A DNA stretch of 64,000 bases from Pseudomonas sp. UMAB-08. GTDB taxonomy: Bacteria > Pseudomonadota > Gammaproteobacteria > Pseudomonadales > Pseudomonadaceae. Shown here in pieces: positions 26,294 to 35,826 of this stretch. The stretch spans positions 147,014 to 211,013 of the forward strand of contig NZ_LT607421.1 in the NCBI RefSeq assembly GCF_900095225.1, read 5' to 3'. The notes under the pieces are model-generated. The model was not told the DNA's origin and ran no database searches. It was given only the letters and a program-made list of their open reading frames with translations. The position numbers were made by a program, and so were the translations under genes. Within the stretch, counting starts at the first letter, position 1, and each line of letters starts with the position of its first letter.

Positions 26294-27177
26294 TTGCCAC
26301 CTATCAGGCCCGCAGTCAGGCCCGCGTCAATGCGGCTCTAGATGGCCTGTTCCAGGCACCCAGCCTCGAATTGACCCGCCTGTATGCCGCCATGCGCTAC
26401 AGCGTGATGAACGGCGGCAAGCGTGTCCGTCCGCTGCTCGTTTATGCGGCCTGCGAAGCCTTGGGCGCCAACCCGGAGCTCGCCAACGGCGCGGCCTGCG
26501 CGGTGGAACTGATCCACGCTTACTCGCTGGTGCACGACGATTTACCGGCGATGGACGACGACGATCTGCGCCGCGGCCAACCCACTACCCATAAAGCCTT
26601 CGATGAAGCCTGCGCGATCCTTGCCGGTGACGGCCTGCAAAGCTTGGCATTCAGTGCGCTGCTCGACTCCGCATTGTCGCCGCAAGACACCGAAACCCGC
26701 TTAAGCATGGTCAGCACCCTAGCCCTGGCCGCAGGCCCGGCGGGCATGGTCGGTGGTCAGGCCATTGATCTGGGCTCCGTGGGCCTCAAGCTCGACCAGG
26801 CCGCCCTGGCCTTCATGCACCGGCATAAAACCGGTGCCTTGATCGAAGCCAGTGTAAAACTCGGCGCCCTGGCCAGTGGCCGCGCCGAGAAAGCCGACCT
26901 CAAAGCCCTGCAAGTCTATGCACAGGCCATTGGTCTGGCCTTTCAGGTGCAGGACGACATTCTCGACGTCGAAAGCGATACCGCCACCCTCGGCAAACGC
27001 CAGGGCGCCGATATTGCCCGCGACAAGCCGACCTATCCGTCGCTGTTGGGCCTGGAAGCTGCCAAAGGCTATGCCCTGGAGCTGCGTGATCAGGCGCTGC
27101 ACGCCCTGCGACCTTTCGACGCGGCGGCAGAGCCCTTGCGCGAACTTGCGCGTTATATCGTTGAGCGTCGCAGCTGA
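26290..27177 (+). CDS. ispA: Farnesyl diphosphate synthase (geranyltranstransferase)
   Basis: 295-aa short-chain prenyltransferase making C15-PP from IPP and DMAPP. The first aspartate-rich motif is [14 protein letters not shown], the second is [22 protein letters not shown] and HKTGALI are also conserved. Length matches IspA. It is co-transcribed with xseB and precedes dxs by about 150 bases that may hold a separate promoter. Confidence 0.96.
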   Translation: MIATYQARSQARVNAALDGLFQAPSLELTRLYAAMRYSVMNGGKRVRPLLVYAACEALGANPELANGAACAVELIHAYSLVHDDLPAMDDDDLRRGQPTTHKAFDEACAILAGDGLQSLAFSALLDSALSPQDTETRLSMVSTLALAAGPAGMVGGQAIDLGSVGLKLDQAALAFMHRHKTGALIEASVKLGALASGRAEKADLKALQVYAQAIGLAFQVQDDILDVESDTATLGKRQGADIARDKPTYPSLLGLEAAKGYALELRDQALHALRPFDAAAEPLRELARYIVERRS

Positions 27178-27329
27178 AATACACCGCAACAACGCGCTCA
27201 CGGACAACCGTCAGATCTGAAAATCCACGAGATTAAAGCCACTGTCTGATCATCCTCTGCCGTGCTTCGTGGGCAGCTTGCGTTGCATCAGGTAAACTGC
27301 CGCCTCTTTTACTTATATCGATTCGCCTG

Positions 27330-29237
27330 ATGCCCACGACGTTCAAAGAGATTCCCCGCGAGCGCCCCACTACGCCCCTGCTCGACCGCGCGGCAACGCC
27401 AGACGGTTTGCGTCGGTTGGGTGAGGCTGAGTTGGAAACCCTGGCTGATGAACTGCGCCAGGAGCTGCTCTACACCGTAGGCCAGACTGGCGGGCATTTT
27501 GGTGCCGGCCTGGGTGTCATCGAGCTGACAGTCGCGCTGCACTATGTCTTCGATACCCCGGACGACCGTTTGGTCTGGGACGTGGGCCATCAGGCCTATC
27601 CACACAAAATCCTCACGGGCCGTCGGCACCGGATGGGCAGCCTGCGTCAGAAGGACGGTATCGCAGCCTTCCCGCGCCGCAGCGAGAGCGAGTACGACAC
27701 CTTTGGCGTTGGCCACTCCAGCACGTCAATCAGCGCAGCGCTGGGCATGGCCCTGGCGTCCCGCCTGCAAGGCAGTTCGCGCAAGTCCATCGCCGTAATC
27801 GGTGACGGCGCACTGACCGCCGGTATGGCCTTCGAAGCGCTGAACCATGCGCCGGAAGTGGCCGCCGACATGCTGGTGATCCTCAACGACAACGACATGT
27901 CGATCTCGCGCAACGTCGGCGGGCTGTCGAATTACCTGGCGAAAATTCTCTCGAGCCGCACCTACGCAAGCATGCGTGAAGGCAGCAAAAAAGTGCTGTC
28001 GCGCTTGCCCGGCGCGTGGGAAATCGCCCGTCGCACCGAAGAATATGCCAAAGGCATGCTGGTCCCCGGCACCTTGTTCGAAGAGCTGGGCTGGAACTAC
28101 ATCGGCCCGATCGACGGCCATGACCTGCCGACGCTGATCGCGACGCTGCGCAACATGCGTGACCTCAAAGGCCCACAGTTCCTGCACGTGGTGACCAAAA
28201 AGGGCAAGGGTTTCGCCCCGGCGGAAGCAGACCCGATTGGCTACCACGCGATCACCAAGCTGGAACCGCTGGACGCCCCTGCCGTTGCCCCGAAAAAAAC
28301 CAGCGGGCCGAAGTATTCCGGTGTGTTTGGTCAATGGCTGTGCGACATGGCGCAAGCCGATTCACGTCTGGTCGGCATCACGCCCGCCATGAAAGAAGGC
28401 TCGGACCTGGTCGAGTTCAGCGAACGCTACCCGGCGCGCTACTTCGACGTCGCCATCGCCGAACAGCATGCGGTCACGCTGGCGGCGGGCATGGCCTGCG
28501 AAGGCGCCAAGCCGGTGGTGGCGATCTACTCCACCTTCCTGCAACGCGGCTACGACCAGTTGATCCATGACGTGGCCGTGCAGAACCTCGACGTGCTGTT
28601 CGCCATCGACCGCGCAGGTCTGGTGGGTGAAGACGGTCCGACCCACGCTGGCAGCTTCGATCTGTCTTACCTGCGCTGCATTCCCGGCATGCTGGTCATG
28701 ACCCCCAGCGACGAGAATGAACTGCGCAAAATGCTCAGCACCGGTTTCCTGCATTCAGGCCCGGCGGCGGTGCGTTACCCACGCGGCACCGGCCCGAATG
28801 CGCCGATCGACAGCAGCCTTGAGCCGCTGGAAATCGGCAAAGGCGTGGTACGTCGTACCGGTCAGAACGTCGCGATACTGGTGTTTGGCGTGCAACTGGC
28901 CGAAGCCCTCAAGGTCGCCGAAACGCTGGATGCCACGGTCGTCGACATGCGTTTCGTCAAACCGCTGGATGAAGCGCTGGTTCGAGAGATGGCAGCCAGT
29001 CATGCGTTGCTGGTAACGATCGAAGAGAACGCGATCATGGGCGGCGCGGGGGCGGCGGTCAGCGAGTTTCTCGCCCGCGAAAACATCCTCAAGTCGGTGC
29101 TGCACCTGGGCTTGCCGGACAGCTACGTCGAGCACGCCAAGCCTGCGCAAATGCTGGCTGAATGCGGGCTGGATGCGCCGGGTATCGAAGCATCGATCGA
29201 ACAGCGTCTGCACCTGATCGAACAGGCTTCACGCTAA
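27330..29237 (+). CDS. dxs: 1-deoxy-D-xylulose-5-phosphate synthase
   Basis: 635-aa thiamine-PP enzyme of the MEP isoprenoid pathway, condensing pyruvate and glyceraldehyde-3-P. It shows [15 protein letters not shown], the TPP motif [15 protein letters not shown]...[10 protein letters not shown], and the transketolase-like C-terminal half with [20 protein letters not shown] and [15 protein letters not shown]. It is full length, starts at ATG 27330 and is closed by a terminator before the btuB-like gene. Confidence 0.97.
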   Translation: MPTTFKEIPRERPTTPLLDRAATPDGLRRLGEAELETLADELRQELLYTVGQTGGHFGAGLGVIELTVALHYVFDTPDDRLVWDVGHQAYPHKILTGRRHRMGSLRQKDGIAAFPRRSESEYDTFGVGHSSTSISAALGMALASRLQGSSRKSIAVIGDGALTAGMAFEALNHAPEVAADMLVILNDNDMSISRNVGGLSNYLAKILSSRTYASMREGSKKVLSRLPGAWEIARRTEEYAKGMLVPGTLFEELGWNYIGPIDGHDLPTLIATLRNMRDLKGPQFLHVVTKKGKGFAPAEADPIGYHAITKLEPLDAPAVAPKKTSGPKYSGVFGQWLCDMAQADSRLVGITPAMKEGSDLVEFSERYPARYFDVAIAEQHAVTLAAGMACEGAKPVVAIYSTFLQRGYDQLIHDVAVQNLDVLFAIDRAGLVGEDGPTHAGSFDLSYLRCIPGMLVMTPSDENELRKMLSTGFLHSGPAAVRYPRGTGPNAPIDSSLEPLEIGKGVVRRTGQNVAILVFGVQLAEALKVAETLDATVVDMRFVKPLDEALVREMAASHALLVTIEENAIMGGAGAAVSEFLARENILKSVLHLGLPDSYVEHAKPAQMLAECGLDAPGIEASIEQRLHLIEQASR

Positions 29238-29251
29238 GCCTGCCCCTCTGA

Positions 29252-29291
29252 AACGGCGCACACTCGTTAACCCGGGTCGTGCGCCGGTTTT
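29252..29291 (+). terminator. Rho-independent terminator of dxs
   Basis: ACGGCGCAC...GTGCGCCGG stem of 8-9 bp with a loop of about 18 bases, then TTTTG. It occupies most of the gap before the btuB-like gene, leaving no room for a cobalamin riboswitch. Confidence 0.75.
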
Positions 29292-29307
29292 GCCTTATGC
29301 GACCTCT

Positions 29308-31191
29308 ATGACTCTGCGCCGCCTTGCCCTGACCCTTTCGCTATTGCCCGCCACGAACGCGCTGGCCGATACCCTTGAACGCGATGCCGCGCTGAAACTG
29401 CCGGACATGCTGATCAGCGCCAACCGCCAGGTTGAAGAGCGCAGTACCAGCAGCGCCGCGAGCAGCGTATTCACCCGTGAAGACATCGAGCGCCTGCAAC
29501 CCGGCAGCGTCAACGACCTGCTCAGCCGCGTGCCCGGCGTGCAAGTCGCACCGAGCGGCGGGCGCGGCAGCCTCCCGGGGATTTTCATTCGCGGGACCAA
29601 GTCGGCGCAGAGCCTGGTACTGGTCGACGGACAACGCATCGCCAATGCCACCTCGGCTGACAGCAATCTGCAGTTTCTCAGCGTCGATCAGATCGAGCGG
29701 GTGGAAGTGCTGCGCGGCTCACGCTCGGTGATCTATGGCGCAGACGCGATTGGCGGGGTGATTCAGATCTTTACCCGGCGTGGCGCTGAGCAGGGACTGA
29801 AGCCACGGCTGAAGATGGGCTACGGCAGCAATAATAGCTGGCAGCGCAGCATGGGACTGTCCGGGGGCGATCAGCAGACGCATTTCAACCTTGGCGTCAG
29901 CCTTGATGAAACCGCCGGAATAAACCGCTCCCAGGAGTCTTTCGCCAGCGACGGCGATGACGATGCCTATCGCAACAAGTCGCTGAGCCTGAACCTCAGC
30001 CATCAACTCGACGACGATATCGAGATCGGCCTGAACCTGCTGGATAACCGCGGCAAAACCGAGTTCGACAACAGCTTCGGCCGCTATGACCCCGCCACGC
30101 AGAGCAGCGTCGGGCAAAAGCCGTACAGCAAGTTCGACCTGAGCAGCGTCAGTACCTATTTCGACGCGCGACTCAGCGACCACTGGAAGTCCCGCCTGGA
30201 GCTGGGCCACAGCGAAAACCGCGACACGTCCCTCGATAAGCTCAGCGACGACCGCAGCGTCTTCAATACCTACAGGGACTCGGCCAACTGGCAGAACACC
30301 CTGACGCTCAATGATCGGCACAGCGTGATACTGGGCGCCGACTGGTACGAGGACCGGGTCAACAGCAGCACGGTATTCGATGAAGACAGCCGCTGGAATC
30401 GTGCCGCGTTTATCCAGCATCGTTATCAGAGCGAACATTTTTCAACGGAGCTCGGGCTCCGTCATGATCAGAACCAGCAGTTCGGCGGACAGAACACCTG
30501 GAGCGGCACGCTGACGGTGCCGATTAATCCCGACAACGATGTGCTGCTTTCGTACAGCGAAGGGTTTCGTGCGCCGACCTTTAACGACCTGTACTACCCC
30601 GACTTCAGCAACCCCAACCTGAAGCCCGAGCATTCAAAAAGCTATGAACTGCAATGGCGCAGCCGCCTGACCGAGACCAGCCGCCTGGAAGCGTCGCTGT
30701 ACCGCACCGACTTGCAGGACGCGATTGCGCTGGACAGCGACTACCGCCCGCAAAACCTCGCCTCGGCACGCATCAACGGCTTCGAAGCCGCGCTGCACCA
30801 AGAGCTGTTTGGCTGGCAAAGCAGCCTGGGGCTGGCGATTATCGACCCGCGCGACCGTGACACCGGCCACACCCTGAACCGCCGTGCCCGGCGCACGCTC
30901 AGCCTGGATGTGGATCGTCAATTCGACCGGCTGGGTCTGGGCGCCACCTGGCAAGCCTTCAGCCATAGTTACAACGACGAGAACAACCAGCAGCCCATCG
31001 GCGGTTACGCCCTGTTTGGCTTGCGCAGCAGTTGGGCGGCGAGTGATGAAATCAAACTGGAACTGAAACTCGATAACGCTCTGGACAGACGCTACAGTCG
31101 AACGCTCTACAACTTCGAAGGCAACAACTACGGCTATCGCGAAGAAGGCCGCACCTGGATGCTGAGCCTGACCTGGACACCTGAGTTGTAG
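29308..31191 (+). CDS. btuB: TonB-dependent outer membrane receptor, BtuB-like (vitamin B12)
   Basis: 627-aa receptor: signal peptide MTLRRLALTLSLLPATNALA, TonB box/plug region (LPDMLISANRQVEERSTSSA, NDLLSRVPGVQV, GIFIRGTKSAQSLVLVDGQR, VLRGSRSVIYGADAIGGVIQ), then a 22-strand barrel with FSEGFRAP-like YSEGFRAPTFNDLYYPD and terminal aromatic-rich strand. Size and plug motifs fit BtuB (about 600 aa). The start is ATG 29308; a TTG at 29290 would sit in the terminator. A btuF-like periplasmic protein at 33841 supports B12 uptake, as does the B12-dependent eutBC. No B12 riboswitch is visible upstream. Confidence 0.88.
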   Translation: MTLRRLALTLSLLPATNALADTLERDAALKLPDMLISANRQVEERSTSSAASSVFTREDIERLQPGSVNDLLSRVPGVQVAPSGGRGSLPGIFIRGTKSAQSLVLVDGQRIANATSADSNLQFLSVDQIERVEVLRGSRSVIYGADAIGGVIQIFTRRGAEQGLKPRLKMGYGSNNSWQRSMGLSGGDQQTHFNLGVSLDETAGINRSQESFASDGDDDAYRNKSLSLNLSHQLDDDIEIGLNLLDNRGKTEFDNSFGRYDPATQSSVGQKPYSKFDLSSVSTYFDARLSDHWKSRLELGHSENRDTSLDKLSDDRSVFNTYRDSANWQNTLTLNDRHSVILGADWYEDRVNSSTVFDEDSRWNRAAFIQHRYQSEHFSTELGLRHDQNQQFGGQNTWSGTLTVPINPDNDVLLSYSEGFRAPTFNDLYYPDFSNPNLKPEHSKSYELQWRSRLTETSRLEASLYRTDLQDAIALDSDYRPQNLASARINGFEAALHQELFGWQSSLGLAIIDPRDRDTGHTLNRRARRTLSLDVDRQFDRLGLGATWQAFSHSYNDENNQQPIGGYALFGLRSSWAASDEIKLELKLDNALDRRYSRTLYNFEGNNYGYREEGRTWMLSLTWTPEL

Positions 31192-31374
31192 CCACCACTC
31201 GCCCCTCAGCCAACTTACTCTCAAAGTTTGGAGGAGCAATGGAACCAAAACCAACATAAGCCTGATGTTGTTCCGCGGCGCCCTCCTCCTTCACTATATT
31301 CGGAAGCGTCCTACAGCCGGCTTGGCCCCCTTGGCAATAGACTGTCCAGCCGACGAAGACAAGGACTGGCACGT
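31192..31374 (+). other. Leader upstream of hcp
   Basis: 183 bases without a supported gene. A strong GGAGGAG ribosome binding site (31230-31236) precedes ATG GAA CCA AAA CCA ACA TAA (31239-31259), a six-residue reading frame that may be a leader peptide or a truncated gene start. The hcp start has only AAGGA at 31361-31365. Confidence 0.35.
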
Positions 31375-31860
31375 ATGGCTAACCACGGTTACATGACCCT
31401 GGCAGGTAAGACTCAAGGACTGATTTCAGCGAGCTGTTCAACCCAAGAGTCCATGGGCAACAAATATCAGTCTGGCCATACCGACGAAATAATGGTGCTG
31501 TCCTACAACCACAACATGGTCAATATTGGAAATATCGATAGGCCAACCCACCACCCGATTATCATCACCAAAAACGTTGATAAATCATCGCCACTACTTG
31601 CTCAAGCGCTCTCAAGCAGAGAAGAAATAAACGGTACCATCAGTTTCTACCGCGTATCTCCCGCGGGGAAGCAGGAAAAATTTTATTCAGTGTCGATCAG
31701 TGGTGGGATTATTTCTGACCTGACGCTTGATATGCCGCATGTCATTTTACAATCCGATGCAGAACCTCAAGAACATGTCGCTATTCGCTACCGCGAAATC
31801 ACCTGGAGGCACCACTTGGCGGGGACCAGCGGCCATAGCTTTTGGGGCGAAGAGGGATGA
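31375..31860 (+). CDS. hcp: Hcp-family type VI secretion tube protein (orphan)
   Basis: 161-aa Hcp1-type ring protein. It has the family pattern GYMTLAGKTQGLISASCSTQ, DEIMVLSYNHNM, THHPIIITKNVDKSSPLLAQ, FYRVSPAGKQEKFYSVSISG, IISDLTLDMP and the C-terminal EHVAIRYREITWRHHLAGTS. Hcp hexamers form the T6SS inner tube and carry small effectors inside the ring. Start ATG 31375. No other T6SS structural gene is in the window, so it is an orphan Hcp serving a main cluster elsewhere. It overlaps the next gene by ATGA. The gene is more AT-rich than its neighbours, suggesting transfer. Confidence 0.9.
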   Translation: MANHGYMTLAGKTQGLISASCSTQESMGNKYQSGHTDEIMVLSYNHNMVNIGNIDRPTHHPIIITKNVDKSSPLLAQALSSREEINGTISFYRVSPAGKQEKFYSVSISGGIISDLTLDMPHVILQSDAEPQEHVAIRYREITWRHHLAGTSGHSFWGEEG

Positions 31861-33329
31861 AACCCAACCGTTATGACCTCTGGGATGTCCACCAAGCCGC
31901 CGGCCAAGTGCTGGCGCAAGCCCATAGCCTCAGCGCTCGCCACCTTAGTCATGGCATCCCGCGTGTGCACTTCAATCGGGAAGTGGCCTATTACGCAAAG
32001 CGCATTGTCGATGATGTCGAGCTCGGTCATAAAACCCCCGAACAAGGCATACAGGCGCTGCGGCAAGAACGGAACGACCTGTTAAACCAGGCGCAGGCCG
32101 TGGTACGCAACGGCCACGTTGCAATAAGCGATGCGGTCAAGCGCATCCCGGCATACAGACTCACCCAACCCGTATTACAACCCGACCCCGAGCGCTTATT
32201 GCGCTTTGTCCATGCTCAACACCTCAACACGCCTGACGAGAAGGCTCAGCACACAACACAAGCGGCAGCCCCGCCACCTCCCGTCGAAACGCATAAGTTT
32301 TCCCCCCGAGAACAATGGCCAACGCCAATCGAGTTACACGACCCAGGGTTCTACATCGTCCCCAAGAGCACAAAGGCGGAACAGCTGGAAGCGCAGCTGT
32401 TCACCTCACGCAACCCGGCCGTGATTGCCAAATTCAGGGCCCTTAACCCTGGGTTGGATCAGGTAAAAGCGGGGCAGATGATCGTGCTAAGCGATCCCGA
32501 AAATCCGCGATGTACCCGAGAAGAAGCGCTGCTGATGGCAACGGCAAGCCGGGTGAATGAGGCGCTGGCGGACCTTAGCCCGGAAGAAGCCGATTTCATG
32601 GTCCACCACCGTGACGAAATCGAATCCTTCCTCACACATGGCGCCACTGCGGTCGGCGTAGGAACGGCGGTTTTCGGCAAGAACCTGGAAAGCGTGGAAG
32701 CCTCGCTGAAGGCCATCGAGTCCTTGCACCAACGCACCTTTCAGCGGGATGGGCATCTACGCTCAGCGGAGTTCTTTGCCGAACGCAAGCACCTGTTTAC
32801 CCAACTCGATACCCAACTCACCTCGCTGACCAAAAAAAGCATCGGCTTTCCCGACCACCCGAAGCTGAAAACTGCTCTGGGTATTTCCAGCCGCAGCCTG
32901 GTGCATCGCGCAGGAAGAGCGGGCGGATTCGGCCAGAACCCCGGCTATGCCACTCGCCTGGCCGCAGTGGCCAAGGCCTCCAAGTACGTCCAATACGGCG
33001 GCTGGGTCGGCATCGCTGTCGGCGGTGGAGCTTCATACATGAAGGTTCAAGACGTGTGCACAGCGGGCAATACCGAGGCCTGCGAAAAGGTGAAATACAC
33101 CGAAGGCGGAGGTTTTATCGGCGGAGTCTCGGGGGGTGTTATCGCGGGTGGGCTTTTATCCGCGGGTACGACTGGCGCTATCTGTGTTGCTCTCGGCGTG
33201 CCCACTGTTGGGGTAGGAACGCTTGTATGCGGCATTGTGGTGGTCGGAGGCGGTTCTTTGGTCGCGGGGACTCTCCTCGGCAAGACAGGTGAAAAGATAG
33301 GTGAACGAATTTACGAGGCCACTCAATGA
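31857..33329 (+). CDS. Hcp-linked putative T6SS effector with LysM-like segment and glycine-zipper membrane domain
   Basis: 490-aa protein directly coupled to hcp by ATGA. Residues about 1-110 are helical and polar; 125-150 are rich in Pro/Ala; 163-213 (GFYIVPKSTKAEQLEAQLFT to GQMIVLSDP) look like a LysM peptidoglycan-binding fold; 225-375 are helical. The C-terminus from about 377 has alternating Gly-rich hydrophobic stretches (YGGWVGIAVGGGASYM; GGGFIGGVSGGVIAGGLLSA; VCGIVVVGGGSLVAGTLLG), i.e. glycine zippers of the type seen in pore-forming toxins. I infer an envelope-targeting, probably membrane-permeabilising effector. No catalytic motif is recognised, so an enzymatic role is not supported. 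Confidence 0.7.
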   Translation: MKPNRYDLWDVHQAAGQVLAQAHSLSARHLSHGIPRVHFNREVAYYAKRIVDDVELGHKTPEQGIQALRQERNDLLNQAQAVVRNGHVAISDAVKRIPAYRLTQPVLQPDPERLLRFVHAQHLNTPDEKAQHTTQAAAPPPPVETHKFSPREQWPTPIELHDPGFYIVPKSTKAEQLEAQLFTSRNPAVIAKFRALNPGLDQVKAGQMIVLSDPENPRCTREEALLMATASRVNEALADLSPEEADFMVHHRDEIESFLTHGATAVGVGTAVFGKNLESVEASLKAIESLHQRTFQRDGHLRSAEFFAERKHLFTQLDTQLTSLTKKSIGFPDHPKLKTALGISSRSLVHRAGRAGGFGQNPGYATRLAAVAKASKYVQYGGWVGIAVGGGASYMKVQDVCTAGNTEACEKVKYTEGGGFIGGVSGGVIAGGLLSAGTTGAICVALGVPTVGVGTLVCGIVVVGGGSLVAGTLLGKTGEKIGERIYEATQ

Positions 33330-33712
33330 GCTTGGGTACCGCTGACAAAATAATGCTCTGTGTCGGCTTAATTGGTTTTGGAGGTGTGTTCCTTTGGATT
33401 GGCATTGCGCTGCATCTCGCCTACACCAAGATGGATCTGATGCTGGACCATTTAAAAAACTGTCCCGCTGTTATGATCCGAGCCCCCTTTAAGAACGGCG
33501 GGCCTGGAGGAAGGCTGTTTGTACTGGGTGCAATAATGGGGCTAATGACAGTCCCTCGTCTCTATCTCCGCGATGGAGGGGCTAGCGCTGAGGATTTAAA
33601 GAGTTTCCCTTCCGACCTTAAACGCAAACTGATTGTATTGCACTGGGGCGGCTGCGTGCCTCTATTGGTATTGTTTGGACTTTTCGCAGTAGACGAATTC
33701 GGTCTTGTCTAG
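33326..33712 (+). CDS. Small membrane protein, putative immunity protein of the Hcp effector
   Basis: 128-aa protein with three predicted transmembrane helices (residues about 8-30 IMLCVGLIGFGGVFLWIGIA; 64-81 RLFVLGAIMGLMTVPRLYL; 104-123 HWGGCVPLLVLFGLFAV). It overlaps the effector stop by ATGA and ends the module. No domain is recognised. Position, size and membrane location fit an immunity protein against a membrane-acting effector; this is inference from context. Base composition is more AT-rich than in the flanking core genes. Confidence 0.65.
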   Translation: MSLGTADKIMLCVGLIGFGGVFLWIGIALHLAYTKMDLMLDHLKNCPAVMIRAPFKNGGPGGRLFVLGAIMGLMTVPRLYLRDGGASAEDLKSFPSDLKRKLIVLHWGGCVPLLVLFGLFAVDEFGLV

Positions 33713-33840
33713 ACTTTCGGGCATACGGCTGTTCACCGGAACCGGGGTCGCTTAATCGAGTCGAGATCGAGGCACGGGCTAGGCTAGCAACCTACAACAG
33801 CGATTGCGGCACAAAAACGGGACGGGATAGCCTACGGGGA

Positions 33841-34653
33841 TCAGCGCTTGGTTCCGTTAGTGTAGAGCGCCATGCTTTCGCAAAGCTTTTCGATGGCATC
33901 GAGCATTTGCCCGCTCGGCCGCTCCAGACCGTTGTCCGGAATCTGCAACAATTGCCCATGAGCAACGGCCGCGACTTGCGGCCATACGCGCCAGGCATCG
34001 AGCTGTGCGGTGCTGCTTGCCAGGATGACATCTGGATTGCGTTGCAGCACCGACTCCAGGCTGATCTGCGGTGCCGCCAGCGGCAGGTCGGCGAATACGT
34101 TTTCACCCCCGCACACCTTCAGCGCATCGCTGATGATCTGCCCGCCGCCAACGGTGTACAGCGGGCGATCCCACACTTGGTAGAACACCCGCAACGGCAC
34201 CTCTCGCCGGTAACGCTGACGCAGTGTGTTCAACCGGGTGCTGAACGCCTGAGCCATTCGTTGTCCGGCTTCCGCGCGCCCCAACTGCGCCGCGACTTGC
34301 TCAAACTGAGCCGCCAACTGGTCGAGACTTTGCGGTTCGACGGTATAGGTCGGGATACCCAGGTGCTTTAATTGCGTGCGTTGGGCAACCCCGACACTGC
34401 CGGGCCAGAGCAACAGCAAATCAGGCTTGAGGCTGAGCAGACGCTCCATTTCCAACTGGCCGTAGCGACCGACTGACGGCAGCCCGGCCACCTCGGCCGG
34501 GCGTTCGCCGCCATCGAGCACGCCGACCAGCAGGTCGCTCGCGCCCAGTTCGACAACGATTTCAGTGAGGGATGGTGCGAGGCTGACTACCCGTTCGACA
34601 GCCTGTGCCGGACTGACGAACGCCAGCAGCAGGCAAGCGAAGAGCCGGTTCAT
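33841..34653 (-). CDS. btuF: BtuF-like cobalamin-binding periplasmic protein
   Basis: 270-aa periplasmic binding protein: signal peptide [18 protein letters not shown], then RVVSLAPSLTEIVVELGASD, GRYGQLEMERLLSLKPDLLL and SLESVLQRNPDVILASS typical of the BtuF/FecB fold (helix-linked two lobes). It would deliver vitamin B12 (or another corrinoid) to an inner-membrane ABC transporter that is not in this window. The ATG at 34653 overlaps the upstream membrane-protein stop (TGATG); the longer upstream frame is not used. A siderophore-binding role is the main alternative. Confidence 0.83.
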   Translation of the reverse strand: MNRLFACLLLAFVSPAQAVERVVSLAPSLTEIVVELGASDLLVGVLDGGERPAEVAGLPSVGRYGQLEMERLLSLKPDLLLLWPGSVGVAQRTQLKHLGIPTYTVEPQSLDQLAAQFEQVAAQLGRAEAGQRMAQAFSTRLNTLRQRYRREVPLRVFYQVWDRPLYTVGGGQIISDALKVCGGENVFADLPLAAPQISLESVLQRNPDVILASSTAQLDAWRVWPQVAAVAHGQLLQIPDNGLERPSGQMLDAIEKLCESMALYTNGTKR

Positions 34654-35072
34654 CAGCCCAATTGGCGGGGGATGCGATAGAGGTACAGCAGCACCACGCT
34701 GGAAAACGCCAGCAGGAACAACGGCACCGCCTCCAGCCCGACGAATACCGCCAAGGCGGAGATCCACGCAGGCAGGCCGGCAGCAAGAAACGCGCTGCGT
34801 CGACGGGCGGCGAGCTCGATCCAGGCAGCAGGCTCTTCAGGGCTATTCAGGGATTTTTCTGTGGCGATCAAGGCGCGCTTGTAGGCGCCAAAGAAGCGCA
34901 AGCTGACAAACATCGATGCGATGCCGGCAATGAAAATCGGCATCGCCAACACTGGAATAATGGCTTCGTTGCGGCCGAAAAACCCGTTGACCACCACCAG
35001 CGGCGCCAGCGTCAGGAACAGCTGCCACCACCAGGCAAGCGCCAGCCGACGACGCACATTACTGCGCGTCAC
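34653..35072 (-). CDS. Small four-helix inner-membrane protein, unknown function
   Basis: 139-aa protein with four hydrophobic segments ([75 protein letters not shown]) and a basic N-terminus. It is located between ribA (4-base ATGA overlap) and btuF (TGATG), so it is translated within that operon. I recognise no family with confidence. It appears to be the conserved hypothetical between ribA and btuF in pseudomonads. Confidence 0.8.
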   Translation of the reverse strand: MTRSNVRRRLALAWWWQLFLTLAPLVVVNGFFGRNEAIIPVLAMPIFIAGIASMFVSLRFFGAYKRALIATEKSLNSPEEPAAWIELAARRRSAFLAAGLPAWISALAVFVGLEAVPLFLLAFSSVVLLYLYRIPRQLG

Positions 35073-35686
35073 GCGCGATCAACCTCGTCCAGATGCTCGT
35101 TGCCCATCATGTGACCGAGCTTGCCGGCCTTGGTCGCCAGGTACACTTTGTTGTGCGGGTTATGCCCGGTGTGCAGCGGCACGCGCTCGGCAACGGTAAT
35201 CCCCATGTCGGTCAAGGCTTTGACCTTACGCGGGTTGTTCGTCATCAAGCGCAGGGATTTGACGCCCATGTGTTCGAGCATCGGCAGGCAGATCGCGTAA
35301 TCACGCTGATCGGCGGCGAAGCCCAGACGTTCGTTGGCTTCAACGGTGTCGGCGCCGCCGTCCTGCAATTCATAGGCGCGGATTTTATTCAGCAAACCAA
35401 TGCCCCGGCCTTCCTGTCGCAGATACAGCAATACACCACGGCCTTCAGCAGCAATGGCACGCAACGCAGCTTCCAGTTGCGAGCCGCAGTCGCAGCGCTG
35501 GCTGAACAGGGCATCACCGGTCAGGCATTCGGAATGCAATCGGCCCAGAACTGGCTCGCCATCAGCCACGTCACCGAGGCTGAGTACGAGGTGCTCACGC
35601 CCGGTCGCCTGCTCGAGAAAACCGTGCATGGTAAATTGCGCAAAAGGTGTGGGCAGCTTGGAAGCGGCAACAAAGACGACGGGCAC
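35069..35686 (-). CDS. ribA: GTP cyclohydrolase II
   Basis: 205-aa enzyme for the first step of riboflavin synthesis. Zinc ligands are intact in [20 protein letters not shown] (C-x10-C-x-C), followed by [20 protein letters not shown] and [11 protein letters not shown]. The GTG at 35686 ([11 protein letters not shown]) has AGGAG seven bases upstream and is preferred over ATG 35704. This is the functional GCHII of the pathway, because the RibBA-like protein at 38468 lacks the zinc cysteines. It overlaps the following membrane-protein gene by ATGA. Confidence 0.95.
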   Translation of the reverse strand: MPVVFVAASKLPTPFAQFTMHGFLEQATGREHLVLSLGDVADGEPVLGRLHSECLTGDALFSQRCDCGSQLEAALRAIAAEGRGVLLYLRQEGRGIGLLNKIRAYELQDGGADTVEANERLGFAADQRDYAICLPMLEHMGVKSLRLMTNNPRKVKALTDMGITVAERVPLHTGHNPHNKVYLATKAGKLGHMMGNEHLDEVDRA

Positions 35687-35826
35687 CGTTGTGCTCCTGA
35701 TCATATTGAGGACTGGAGATTCGCAGAGGCAGCATTGTAACAGCAGGTTCTGACAGACGCTTAGGCTGAATTATCACCTATCAAGATCGATAGACTTGAT
35801 CAGTCACCCGCAGACGCCTGACACGT

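Noticed and set aside
29238..29307. Cobalamin riboswitch upstream of the btuB-like gene
   Set aside because: The 70-base gap is filled by the dxs terminator and is too short for a B12 riboswitch.
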